A DNA stretch of 64,000 nucleotides from CAWDLX01 sp963753485 (lineage in GTDB: Bacteria > Actinomycetota > Actinomycetes > Mycobacteriales > Micromonosporaceae), in assembly GCA_963753485.1 (NCBI GenBank), contig CAVWCL010000001.1, forward strand, positions 726,226 to 790,225. The letters run 5' to 3'. Of the stretch, positions 52,949 through 61,755 are shown piece after piece. Each line of letters opens with the position of its first letter. Within the stretch, counting starts at the first letter, position 1. Both the position numbers and the translations under genes were made by a program. Below the pieces are notes generated by a model. The model searched no databases and was not told where the DNA came from. It saw only the letters and a list, made by a program, of their open reading frames with translations.

Positions 52949-54270
52949 CACGGGGAGACCCTCGGGGCGAGCTGGCGAACGGCCGCGGTGACGTGATCGC
53001 GGATATGGCCGATCAGCCGGATCATGTCCGGGCAGTACACCGACGGATTGCGGAACCCCGTTTCCGGGCGGTAGCGGTGCGCGTAGTGACCGCCGCCGCA
53101 GACCTGGTGGATCGGGCAGGACCGGCACTGGTCGGCGAGTGCGGCCACGCCGATCTGGCGGGCGACGACACCTGGGTCGTGCAGCGCCGCGTCGAACTCG
53201 TCCCGGCGGACGTCGAGGCCGGTGGCGCACGCGCCCGGGTAGGCCGACTTCAGTGCGTCGACCTGTTCGATCGCGCCGTCCGACTCGACCACGAGGAGCG
53301 CGGCCGGGCTGAGGCCGACCTGCTCGGACCGGCCGGACCCGCCGAACAGCAGGGCGATGATGTCCTCGAAGAGGCGGATCCGCGGGGCCGAGCCACCGGG
53401 CGCCGAGGCGCTGGGCGCCGAGTCACCGTCGCGGTACCAGCGGTCGAAGACCGCGATCAGCCAGTCGGCGTACGGCGTCGCCGAGCCGCCCGGCCGCCAC
53501 GGCGGCACCTGCCAGGTGGCGTGCGGCAGCAGCAGGTCGATGGCGGGCGGTTCGAACTCGAGCAGCTGCTGATAGCAGGCGACCGGATCGGTGTCCGGCG
53601 CGACCACACAGAGGATGCCGGCGTAGCACGCCCGGTTCTCGGGTTCGCGGAGCAGGTCCAACGCGGCTCGGACCGCGGCGAAGCTGCCCCGCCCGTTCGG
53701 CATGATCCGATGCCGGTCGTGGTCGGCGGCGACCCCATCGACGCTGACGCCCACCGAGATCCGCTGCTCACGCAGCGAGCCCATCATCTCCGGTCCCAGG
53801 CGCAGGCCGTTGGACTGCAGGCCGACGGTCACGGTGCACGTCGACGGCATCGCGGCCCGCAGGTGGTTGGTGAGGGCAGCCAATCGGGTCGCCCCGTAGA
53901 GCAACGGCTCACCGCCGTGCAGGATGGCCCGTACCTCGCGCAGGTCATGCGTGCGCACATGCTCGGCGATGCGTGCGACGGCGGCTCGCCACACCTCGTC
54001 GGGCATCGCCGCCGGACGATCCCGCCAGCTCTGGTCCGCCTGGGTGTAGACGTAGCAGTAGTCGCAGGCGAGATTGCACCGCTGGTGGACCTTCAGCACG
54101 AACTCGCGAATCGGCGTCGGCCGCCACCCGTGGGCCCGCAACTGCCGCAGGTCCAGCTGGCGGTACGGCCACGGCGCGGCCGCCTGATGGACGGCGCGTG
54201 CAGTCGCCGACGCAGCCGAGGGGTCCACAGTGGTACGACGTCGATGAGCGGCGGGAGCCGCGAGGTTCAT
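52948..54270 (-). CDS. fxsB: Radical SAM/SPASM cyclophane-forming peptide maturase (FxsB)
   Basis: A 440-aa radical SAM enzyme. The cluster motif CNLACDYC has Cys65, Cys69 and Cys72; the SAM-binding GGEP block (HGGEPLL) is near 115. The SPASM domain at the C-terminus has Cys in CRSCPIHQVCGGGHYAHRY and SVYCPDM for auxiliary clusters. LRQLRAHGWRPTPIREFVLK is typical of FxsB, which links a Phe to a Ser two residues later in its precursor as a three-residue cyclophane. ATG 54270 overlaps the precursor stop by ATGA. Confidence 0.87.
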   Translation of the reverse strand: MNLAAPAAHRRRTTVDPSAASATARAVHQAAAPWPYRQLDLRQLRAHGWRPTPIREFVLKVHQRCNLACDYCYVYTQADQSWRDRPAAMPDEVWRAAVARIAEHVRTHDLREVRAILHGGEPLLYGATRLAALTNHLRAAMPSTCTVTVGLQSNGLRLGPEMMGSLREQRISVGVSVDGVAADHDRHRIMPNGRGSFAAVRAALDLLREPENRACYAGILCVVAPDTDPVACYQQLLEFEPPAIDLLLPHATWQVPPWRPGGSATPYADWLIAVFDRWYRDGDSAPSASAPGGSAPRIRLFEDIIALLFGGSGRSEQVGLSPAALLVVESDGAIEQVDALKSAYPGACATGLDVRRDEFDAALHDPGVVARQIGVAALADQCRSCPIHQVCGGGHYAHRYRPETGFRNPSVYCPDMIRLIGHIRDHVTAAVRQLAPRVSP

Positions 54271-54458
54271 GCGGCGAAAGATTGGAAGGCCGATATCACG
54301 CCATCAGGGTCGTCCAGGCTGTCAAGCAAACGTTGTATACAACGTCCGAGAATCTGGTCGGACGAAGCCACAATGTCAGTCATGGAAACATCTGATACAT
54401 CGATGAGAGGGGCCCAGCGAGATGGCCGGGCTGGCGCCGGCATCGGAACCACGTCCAC
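54267..54458 (-). CDS. FxSxx-COOH-type RiPP precursor (FxsA-like)
   Basis: A 63-aa peptide. Start GTG 54458 is placed by GGAGGT with 9-nt spacing. An N-terminal PAPARPSRW stretch is followed by APLIDVSDVS, an acidic/helical leader (ASSDQILGRC then RLLDSLDDPDG) and the C-terminus VISAFQSFAA. FxsA-like precursors end F-x-S-x-x; here Phe-Gln-Ser is followed by three residues, not two. Its stop overlaps the FxsB start (ATGA), which ties precursor and maturase together. Not reported as a CDS by a simple length filter because of its size and GTG start. Confidence 0.75.
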   Translation of the reverse strand: MDVVPMPAPARPSRWAPLIDVSDVSMTDIVASSDQILGRCIQRLLDSLDDPDGVISAFQSFAA

Positions 54459-54678
54459 GAAAATTCGACCTCCACCCGAATGTGACCGGCATGAGCAGCT
54501 ACACTCGGCCGGTACCCCGTCATTTGGGGATATACCGACCAAATATAACTGCCCTTGCACAGGGTAGTGGGCGTGTCGGGGGGCATGCATCACTGGTTGA
54601 CGTTTCTTGACGTCGGCCTGACGACTCCTTGCCGAACCCCACGAGCGCTGGGCTCCGCGCACCGGGGCTGGCCAGCGG

Positions 54679-57666
54679 CTACATGGACGGCGGCTCGATG
54701 TCCACCTCGACCCGCAGGCCGCTGGCGATGTCGTCGACCATGGGGTGATCGGGGCCTAAGGTCCGGCGTAGCACCGCGAGCACCTCGTCCTGGAGGTCCT
54801 CGGCGGTGTCGGGGGCGCCGGCGGCCCGGCGGTCCATGGCGAGATTCGCACCGGCGGCCAGGGTGTCCGGATGGTGCGCCCCACGCACCTCGCCCGCGAG
54901 CAGGTACGCCTCCTCGGAGAGCGCGAGCGCCCCGGCCTGGTCATGGGCCCGCCACAGATCGGTGGCCAGGTTGATGCTCGCCGTGATCGCGTACGGGTGT
55001 CGGGGGCCGACGTTGGCAAGCAGCGCATCCCGGGCGCGGCTGTCTGTTCGGCGCGCCCGGCTCGCCCAGTCCCGAGCCCGCTGCACGGCGGCCAAGTTGA
55101 TCTCGGCGGCGAGAGTCAGCGGGTTGCGCTGCCCGAGGATCCGCCGGTACGAGCTGACCGCCTCGGCCGCGTATGGATGGGCCTCGTCGGCGTAGCCACG
55201 CCGCCGTAGCGCGTTGACGAGGGTGATGATGGCGGCCAGCGTGAACTCGTGGTCACCGCCGAACGAGGTGACACAGCCCTCGTAGTGGCTGCGCGACAGG
55301 TCGACCGCGCCGGCGATCTCGCCCAGTGCCCGCCGCGCCAGGGCAGCGGTCCGCTCCCCGAGCAGGATGTCGCGGTGGGTCGGACCCAGCCGCGGCCGGC
55401 ACCCCTGCAGGTACCGCACCTGCAGGTCCAGCGCCTCGCGGTAGCGACCGAGCCCGTACAGATCCTCGGCGCAGGCGTTCGCCGACCGCAGTGTCCGGAC
55501 ACTCTCGTCGCCGGATGCGTCGCGGTGCCGGCTCAGCTCGGCCTCGTCGACCTCGAGGGCCCGGCCGAAGTCGCCAACGTGGCGCAGACTGACCGCGAGA
55601 TTGTGGTGGCTCGAGGCGGTGCGGCGATTCTCCGGGCCGTAACGGGCCAGGTGCCGGCGATGGTTCTCCTCGTCGATGCGCTGCGCCTCCTGGTAATGGC
55701 CGGCGATGCGCTTCTCCGCGGCGAGGCTGGTCGCCATCGCGAGGGTGTCCGGGTGGTCGTCGCCGAAGTGCGGGAGTTGGCGCAGCCGGCTCATCGCCTC
55801 CTCGGTCAGCTCCCGGGAGCGGTCGTAGCGGCCCGTCGCGCGCAGCGCGTTCGCCCACTCCCGGGTGGCCAGCAGGACCAGCTCATGATCGGGCCCCAGA
55901 AAGTCCTCAGCGCGCCAGGCGGTCACCGCGGCCTGACCAAGTCGCCCGGCTCCCTCGAAATCTCCCTCCACGTAGCGGTAACGGATCTGGTGCAGCACCG
56001 CGGTGTGCGCGGCCTCCACGTTAGAGTGGATCATGTCAGAGGGAATGACGTGTGCCGCCATCTCCCGGTGCATATCCACTGAGGGCAGGTCGTCGGGCCC
56101 GCCCGGGTCCGCGGCGGCCAGGATCTGATGGACGTTGCGCTGCGCCCGCGCCAACGCCTGCTCCGAGAGGACATCGTGCAGGACCAGCCGGATCAGCGGG
56201 GGCACCTCGATGCGCTGGTTGCTGGAGAGGCGGGCCAGGCCGAACCGGCTGATGAACGCCGTCACCCGGGCCAGCTCCACCTGATTCTTCAGCGTCCGAT
56301 CGAGCAGGTGGGAGACATCGCCCTCCTGGCCGGCGCGCAGCAGTGCGATCGATACCGACTCGCTGCCGAACCAGGCGAAGAGCTCGAAGACCACGGCCGC
56401 GACCGGGTTCGCCTCCCGCAGCTGTTCCAGCGCGAGCTGAAGGGTGGCGGCGACCGTGTCGGGGTAGTGCGCCGGCTTACCCGCGGCCAGCAGCCCCCCG
56501 CGTGGCTCCTCGAGCCGGGCGCGCAGGGTGTCCCAGGGCAGCCCGGTCGCCCGGTGCAGCGCCGCGATCAGCTCGAGCGCGAGCGGCAGCCGGCCGACCA
56601 CCTCGGTGAGCCGGTCGGCCTGGTCGCGCTGGAGCTGGTCATCGCCGCGGCGCAGGAACTGGATGGCCTCGGCGCGGTCGAAATCGCCCACCTCCAGGTC
56701 GGTGTTCGACGGCTCGTTGGCCAGGGCCGGGTTGCGGGTGGTGAGGATGACGTGGCCGCCGATCGTCGGCGTCAGCCTCTGGATCTCCTCGTCCTCCACC
56801 CCGTCGAAGACCAGCACGTAGGGAGAGCCTTCCGAACCCAACTGGGCGAGCAGGGCGTCGATCGTCTGCTGGGCCCCACGCTGGGTGGGGATCTGCAGCC
56901 GCTCGGCCAGCTCCACCAGGGAACTGCGCGCCCCTTCGGCCCGGTCGGCCGGGATCCACCAGACGACGGAGTAGAACCGAGCGTTGCGGTCGAGGTACTC
57001 GCGGGCCAGTTGGGTCTTACCGACCCCGGCCACGCCGTAGAGGACCAGCGGGGAGTAGGGGTGCTCTTCCAGGAGATCGCGCATCCGGTCGAGTAGGATC
57101 TCCCGCCCGGTGAATGACGGGTTGCGGCTGGGCAACTCGCCCACGACGGCACCGGCCGGCCTGGGCGGCTTGCGGGGTGGCCCGACCGGCTCGCGCGCCG
57201 GCCGCTTCGCGGCCCGCTCTGGCGGGTCCGGTCGGCCCGGGCGTCGGTCGTCGGGCCCCACAGCGGGCGAAGTGGACGGGTGCTCCGACTCGAGGTCGTC
57301 AACCGGGTTGTCCGGCCGGCCGTTGTCCTCCTCGACGGACGCGGCCCCGCTCGTTCTGGCCGCCAGCCACAGTACCTGGAATCGTTCCAACAAGGCCGCC
57401 TGATCGTATTCGCGGACCGACTCCCGGGACAACGCGACGATCACTGACTTGACCTTGGCCCAGGCCGGTACGGACTTGCCGCTGAGCAGGGAGGTGACGG
57501 TCTCGTGCGAGACCGTCTCGGGCAGGTCGAGGTCGCGGCGGATGCCGACGCTGATGACGCGGGCGCCGGGCTGGCCGGCGGTGTCATAGAGTTGATGCAG
57601 TGCCTGGACGAACTCGCGGTGCGACCCCGGCGGAAGCCGCTCAGGTCCGGGTAACGCGATCGCCAC
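54679..57666 (-). CDS. FxSxx-COOH system NTPase-TPR protein (FxsT2)
   Basis: A 995-aa paralogue of FxsT1. The N-terminal ~110 residues form an actinobacterial regulator-like segment (GSHREFVQALHQLYDTAG, SHETVTSLLSGKSVPAWAKV), possibly an HTH-type sensor. After a Pro-rich linker the NB-ARC-like core has GVAGVGKTQLAREYLD (~211-226), YVLVFDGVEDEE (~280) and HVILTTRNPAL. C-terminal TPRs end in VDIEPPSM. Start GTG 57666 (GGAG with 8-nt spacing) is preferred over TTG 57690. It is encoded upstream of the precursor, 220 nt away, in the same direction. Confidence 0.78.
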   Translation of the reverse strand: MAIALPGPERLPPGSHREFVQALHQLYDTAGQPGARVISVGIRRDLDLPETVSHETVTSLLSGKSVPAWAKVKSVIVALSRESVREYDQAALLERFQVLWLAARTSGAASVEEDNGRPDNPVDDLESEHPSTSPAVGPDDRRPGRPDPPERAAKRPAREPVGPPRKPPRPAGAVVGELPSRNPSFTGREILLDRMRDLLEEHPYSPLVLYGVAGVGKTQLAREYLDRNARFYSVVWWIPADRAEGARSSLVELAERLQIPTQRGAQQTIDALLAQLGSEGSPYVLVFDGVEDEEIQRLTPTIGGHVILTTRNPALANEPSNTDLEVGDFDRAEAIQFLRRGDDQLQRDQADRLTEVVGRLPLALELIAALHRATGLPWDTLRARLEEPRGGLLAAGKPAHYPDTVAATLQLALEQLREANPVAAVVFELFAWFGSESVSIALLRAGQEGDVSHLLDRTLKNQVELARVTAFISRFGLARLSSNQRIEVPPLIRLVLHDVLSEQALARAQRNVHQILAAADPGGPDDLPSVDMHREMAAHVIPSDMIHSNVEAAHTAVLHQIRYRYVEGDFEGAGRLGQAAVTAWRAEDFLGPDHELVLLATREWANALRATGRYDRSRELTEEAMSRLRQLPHFGDDHPDTLAMATSLAAEKRIAGHYQEAQRIDEENHRRHLARYGPENRRTASSHHNLAVSLRHVGDFGRALEVDEAELSRHRDASGDESVRTLRSANACAEDLYGLGRYREALDLQVRYLQGCRPRLGPTHRDILLGERTAALARRALGEIAGAVDLSRSHYEGCVTSFGGDHEFTLAAIITLVNALRRRGYADEAHPYAAEAVSSYRRILGQRNPLTLAAEINLAAVQRARDWASRARRTDSRARDALLANVGPRHPYAITASINLATDLWRAHDQAGALALSEEAYLLAGEVRGAHHPDTLAAGANLAMDRRAAGAPDTAEDLQDEVLAVLRRTLGPDHPMVDDIASGLRVEVDIEPPSM

Positions 57667-57906
57667 GCAGCACGCTCCAAGCCGCGCCAATTCTCGTCAA
57701 GTTGCGTCAAGCTCGAAGCGTACAGATGCCCTCTCCGGCGAACAACTATTGACCGGGTACGCTGCGCGGATACGTACGCCGCCCGCCGGGGTGCCCGGTC
57801 CAGATCGCCAAAATACCGGACAGATTCGCGAAACGATTCCAGGTTTTGCAGCCCAGCCGCGGCATACCAATATCTGCTAATGCCGACGCTATGCCGCCCC
57901 GGGCGC

Positions 57907-59526
57907 TCAAACCTCGCGGCGGTCCAGAATCGCGGCGACGTCGCTGAGGCCGAGGTCGCGCAGGGCGGGCGCCAGGTCGCCCAACCGGCCCTGATCCTCG
58001 AGCCATTCCCAGATCTCGTACGCCTTGCGTCCCTGCCCGAACAGGGCCCGTTCACGCTGGTCGATGCCCAGCCGGTCGGCCAGATCCGCCCAGTCACGAC
58101 TGAGCCGCCGGCAGACGGCGTGTTTCTGCGCCGGGGAGTACCGGGGCTGGTCGGGCGCCGACGAACCGCTGGCAATCGACGCGTCGGGCGCCGGATCGCC
58201 GGCCGACCGGGGCGTCCCGGCCGAGGGCTCGGTGGCGGTGTCGTGGACCGCGTTGGAAAGCATTTCGGCGGCCGGCGGGTCCACCGCGAATGGGTTGCGG
58301 CGCACCTCGACATCGGTGGGCGCCGACGGCGAACGATCGAATTCGGGCAGCACCTCGCCGGCCGCATATCCCGCCAATCTGTAGAACCACCAACGAACGG
58401 TCGGGCCGAGGTTTACGTAGGTCGTGAATACCAGACCGTGCGCAATGAGGGAGAGCAGATACTGGCGGCGCCAGGTCTCGGCGCCAGCGCTGGCGAACGC
58501 TGTGGCCGCCGTGTCGTACACCGACCGCAGCGTGTTGACCACCATCACCGGCAGGTCATGCACGGCGGCGCCACCCGGCCGGACGAACGCCCGTAGCAGC
58601 GAGCGTTGCTCGGTCGGGGACAGGGCGGGCAACAGGTGAGACACCACCGAGAGCAGGAGCTTGACCAGATCCCGTCCGAGCTGGGCGTCGTTGCGGTAGG
58701 TCATGAGGTCGACCAGCACGAACGTGTCCAGTGCCGGCTCCTGCCCCTGCTCGATGAGCACGTTGAAGTCGTGCAGATCGCCGTGTACCCGGCCGAAGAG
58801 CAGGTCCACCTCGGCTCCGGCGAGCAGCGAGGTGTCGGTCAGCAGGTGGCGCGGGTCCGGAAACGGATCGTCGCCGTCGTCCGTGCGCATCCACGCCGAC
58901 CGGCCGAGGCCGTTCACGGTGAGGCCGTCGCCACTGTCGAAGCCCGCCACCTCGTCGCGCAGGAACGCGACGACGTCGCGGGGTTCGACGTCGGTCTCGT
59001 TATTCCATTCGGTGATCAGCGAGCGGGTCAGCACCGCGCACGCGTCGGCCAGGCGCGCGGTCGCGAGGCTGGCCATCGGCCGCCAGGCGTCGCCGTCGCC
59101 GGCGAGCGCCTGGAACATGAGGGCGCCACCGTCGGGCAACGGGATGGGATCAAACGCCTGCTCCACCAGGTGCGGCCGGAACGCCACGGGCGACTCCTGC
59201 ATGGCGCGGCGGTGCGCCTCGGGTTCCCGGGTCTGACCGGGCGGCAGCCGCTTGACGACCACCAGCCGGGCCCGACGGCCCTTCTCGGTGATGAACAGCC
59301 GGGCCAGCACGGCCTTGGTATAGCCGGCCCGGCGCCACTGCTGCGCGGGAACGCGCAAGACCCGCGTGGTCATCTTCGCCCAATGCACCAGCGCCTCGGC
59401 GGCGTCGCTGCCGAGTGCGGCCCGCAGTGGATCGTCGAGTGGCTCCTCCTTCACGGGCAACTCCCTCTTGCCGATGTCGAGCGGCCGCGCCGGTCGCGGT
59501 ACCTGCGCCGCCGGTGGGCGTTCCAT
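57907..59526 (-). CDS. APH-like protein with C-terminal Death/EAD-like domain
   Basis: A 539-aa protein. The central part is related to aminoglycoside phosphotransferase/protein-kinase-like folds: GRVHGDLHDFNVLI (~245-258) with FVLVDLMTYRND after it. Similar modules occur in NTP-dependent conflict systems (ternary-complex-associated domains). The last ~80 residues (KHAVCRRLSRDWADLADRLG, later LGDLAPALRDLGLSDVAAIL) fit a Death-like or effector-associated adaptor domain. Start ATG 59526, or TTG 59532; no clear ribosome binding site. Confidence 0.6.
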   Translation of the reverse strand: MERPPAAQVPRPARPLDIGKRELPVKEEPLDDPLRAALGSDAAEALVHWAKMTTRVLRVPAQQWRRAGYTKAVLARLFITEKGRRARLVVVKRLPPGQTREPEAHRRAMQESPVAFRPHLVEQAFDPIPLPDGGALMFQALAGDGDAWRPMASLATARLADACAVLTRSLITEWNNETDVEPRDVVAFLRDEVAGFDSGDGLTVNGLGRSAWMRTDDGDDPFPDPRHLLTDTSLLAGAEVDLLFGRVHGDLHDFNVLIEQGQEPALDTFVLVDLMTYRNDAQLGRDLVKLLLSVVSHLLPALSPTEQRSLLRAFVRPGGAAVHDLPVMVVNTLRSVYDTAATAFASAGAETWRRQYLLSLIAHGLVFTTYVNLGPTVRWWFYRLAGYAAGEVLPEFDRSPSAPTDVEVRRNPFAVDPPAAEMLSNAVHDTATEPSAGTPRSAGDPAPDASIASGSSAPDQPRYSPAQKHAVCRRLSRDWADLADRLGIDQRERALFGQGRKAYEIWEWLEDQGRLGDLAPALRDLGLSDVAAILDRREV

Positions 59527-59591
59527 CGTCAATGATGAACGTCCGCGGCCACCGGCATGAGACCACGAAAGACCAGCTCCGTCAGATGCGG

Positions 59592-60554
59592 TCAGCCTGA
59601 CGAAGTTGGCCGGTCGGCCGATGCGCTCAGCCCCGAGCCGGACCCCATGCCGGGGTGCAGTGCCCGGCTGAGGTCGTCCATCTCCGCCCGGAAGTCGATG
59701 GCGTCGCTCGAGCGGAAACGGAGGAAGTACCAGTCGGGCACCCGTGGCGTGTGCCGGCGGGTCAGGTAGATCGCGTCCTGCGTCTGGCGGGCCAGCACGG
59801 TCAGCTCCGACATCGCCGCGGCGGTCATCGGGGCGTGCGCGGTGGTGGCGATTGCGCGGCGGACCACCCGCAGGACCCGCTGGCGAGCCACCGACACGTC
59901 CCGCTGGTTACGGAAGATGTCCAGGCCCAACATGATCGCGCCGAGCGACGGCACGTACCAGCTGAGCAGGACCTGGGCGATGGTCAGGCCGGCCAATGCC
60001 CCCACCGCCACCCCGGCGATGCCCCACAGCCAGACCAGGGCCAGCACGCTGTATGCATAGCGCAGGTGCACCCGGGCACCCCAGCCCAGATTCTGCAGCT
60101 GGCAGGCCAGCACATCGAAGGGGCGGGGCAGGTCGGGGATCTCGTAGTAGTTCTCAACCATGTCCTCGCGCCCCCGGTAGCGCTTGCTCAGCCGGCTGAT
60201 CTCGTGCGCCCCCAGTGGTTCCGGGGCTATCACGTGATTCCACGCAATGGCGAACAGTTGAGTATCGAACATCTCCTGAAGCGTCGCGCCCCGGATCAGC
60301 TCGCTGCCGGTCCAGGTGGCGAGTCCAGCCGAGTAGATCAGCGCCCATAACGCCCCCACCAGGGTGATCGAGGTCGCCGCGGCCGGCACCAGCGTGGCCA
60401 CGAATCCCGACCCGGCCACCACGACCGAGACCAGGGTGCTCACGGCGTCGAGATGTCGGGCGTGCTTGTGCGACACCGACATGGCCCGTACGAGATCCTG
60501 CATGCGCGGACTGTTCTGGCGTCGAAGGATGGCTGACGCCGCTTGCTCGGACAT
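59592..60554 (-). CDS. S-4TM family putative pore-forming effector
   Basis: A 320-aa protein with four predicted transmembrane helices in two pairs (TLVSVVVAGSGFVATLVP, ITLVGALWALIYSAG; VLALVWLWGIAGVAVGALAG, TIAQVLLSWYVPSLG). Between them, LQEMFDTQLFAIAWN and DVLACQLQNLGW with YEIPDLPRP match the S-4TM effector pattern. Such effectors are thought to open membrane pores when a conflict system is triggered. ATG 60554 follows GGGAG. First gene of the minus-strand conflict/RiPP cluster. Confidence 0.75.
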   Translation of the reverse strand: MSEQAASAILRRQNSPRMQDLVRAMSVSHKHARHLDAVSTLVSVVVAGSGFVATLVPAAATSITLVGALWALIYSAGLATWTGSELIRGATLQEMFDTQLFAIAWNHVIAPEPLGAHEISRLSKRYRGREDMVENYYEIPDLPRPFDVLACQLQNLGWGARVHLRYAYSVLALVWLWGIAGVAVGALAGLTIAQVLLSWYVPSLGAIMLGLDIFRNQRDVSVARQRVLRVVRRAIATTAHAPMTAAAMSELTVLARQTQDAIYLTRRHTPRVPDWYFLRFRSSDAIDFRAEMDDLSRALHPGMGSGSGLSASADRPTSSG

Positions 60555-60735
60555 GTAGCGATCTCCCGCCGGACGTTTACCTCCACTCTCCACCGATCAC
60601 GGCTCGCATGTCCACGCCGGCCGGTCGGCCCGCCAACGCAGCGGGGACCTGCTGTCCTAGAGCATCCCTTATGGACAGAGCCCGCGGTCTGCTCAGGTCC
60701 GGCGATTGTCATACCCCGTATCTACGGTCCTCGAC

Positions 60736-61602
60736 ATGCCGAGTGCGGAGCATGAGACGCCGATCGCATTGGCCAAGCTGGACCCGAGCCTCGTGGCCTG
60801 GCTACTGGCCAACCTGTTCGATGTCAAGGTTCCGGACTACCACCATGCCCGCGCCCACGCGACCGACGTGCGCGTGGTGGTGCCACGCACCTACCATGCC
60901 GACGGCATGCTCGTCTTCTGCGACGCGAGCGACCGTGCGGTACTGGCCGGGGTGCTCGAGGTTCAGCGCGGCTGGGATCCTGGCAAGCGGTGGACCTGGC
61001 GTCTATACGTGGCGCAGCTGGAGGCCGAGCTCATGGTCAGCGTGGCGCTGGTCGTGTACTGCCCGGACACCGCTATCGCCCACCGCTACCGCGGCGCACT
61101 CGAATCCGACGGAATCAGCCTCTTGCTCCGGCCGTTGATCTTCACGCCGGACGACGTGCCGCTCGTGCTGGACCTGGACCTAGCGCGAACCAACCCCTCT
61201 CTGGCCGTGTTCTCCACGCTGTGTCACGGCGAGCACGACGACGTCGACGCCGCGTTCCCGGCCCTGGCGGCGGCCTTGCAAGCGCTCGGCCCGCAGAAAG
61301 CGATCTTGTACTATGACATTGTGCTGGCTGGGCTGCCCGAGACACCACGCACACGTTGGGAGGAGTTCATGACCACGACCGTCGGCTCCGAGTACCGCAG
61401 CGAACTCCTGCGCGAGGTCGACGCCCGGGGCGAGGCCCGGGGCGAAGCCAAAGCAGTGCTGACCGTGCTCAACGCCCGTGGTGTGTCGCTGCCCGACGAT
61501 GTGCGCGAGCACATTCTCGCCTGCGATGACCTCGACCAACTCGACACCTGGCTTCGCCGCGCCGGCACCGCCACCAGCACCGACGACGTCCTCCACGGAT
61601 AA
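60736..61602 (+). CDS. Rpn/PD-(D/E)XK nuclease-like protein
   Basis: A 289-aa protein beginning MPSAEHETPIALAKLDPSL. VLEVQRGWDPGKRWTW resembles the E-x-Q/K core of PD-(D/E)XK nucleases, with upstream DVRVVVPRTYHADGMLVF supplying the Asp strand. Similar proteins are abundant in actinobacteria and related to Rpn-type recombination-promoting nucleases. C-terminal low-complexity EARGEARGEAKAVL precedes a helical tail. ATG 60736 is preferred over an upstream alternative at 60706. It is divergent from the S-4TM gene. Confidence 0.6.
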   Translation: MPSAEHETPIALAKLDPSLVAWLLANLFDVKVPDYHHARAHATDVRVVVPRTYHADGMLVFCDASDRAVLAGVLEVQRGWDPGKRWTWRLYVAQLEAELMVSVALVVYCPDTAIAHRYRGALESDGISLLLRPLIFTPDDVPLVLDLDLARTNPSLAVFSTLCHGEHDDVDAAFPALAAALQALGPQKAILYYDIVLAGLPETPRTRWEEFMTTTVGSEYRSELLREVDARGEARGEAKAVLTVLNARGVSLPDDVREHILACDDLDQLDTWLRRAGTATSTDDVLHG

Positions 61603-61700
61603 GTCAGCCAGACATCCGCTTCCCCTACGCCGCGCCCCACCATGGGTTGCGAGGGGTAGCGGCCGCGCATCCAGGCTCTCCGCACCGTCCGGGGACGGGA

Positions 61701-61755
61701 GTTAGGAAGGGCACCCTCTACAACTGAAAGCGTTAAGGGGGTGCCCCCCGCTAAC
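61701..61755. repeat. Palindromic repeat (GTTAG...CTAAC) next to IS
   Basis: GTTAGGAAGGGCACCC at 61701-61716 is mirrored by GGGTGCCC and ends in GCTAAC at 61755. The two arms pair as GTTAG/CTAAC and GGGCACCC/GGGTGCCC around a loop with AT-rich AACTGAAAGCGTTAA. It looks like a genome-repeated small palindrome, and the IS sits exactly at its right end. Confidence 0.6.
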
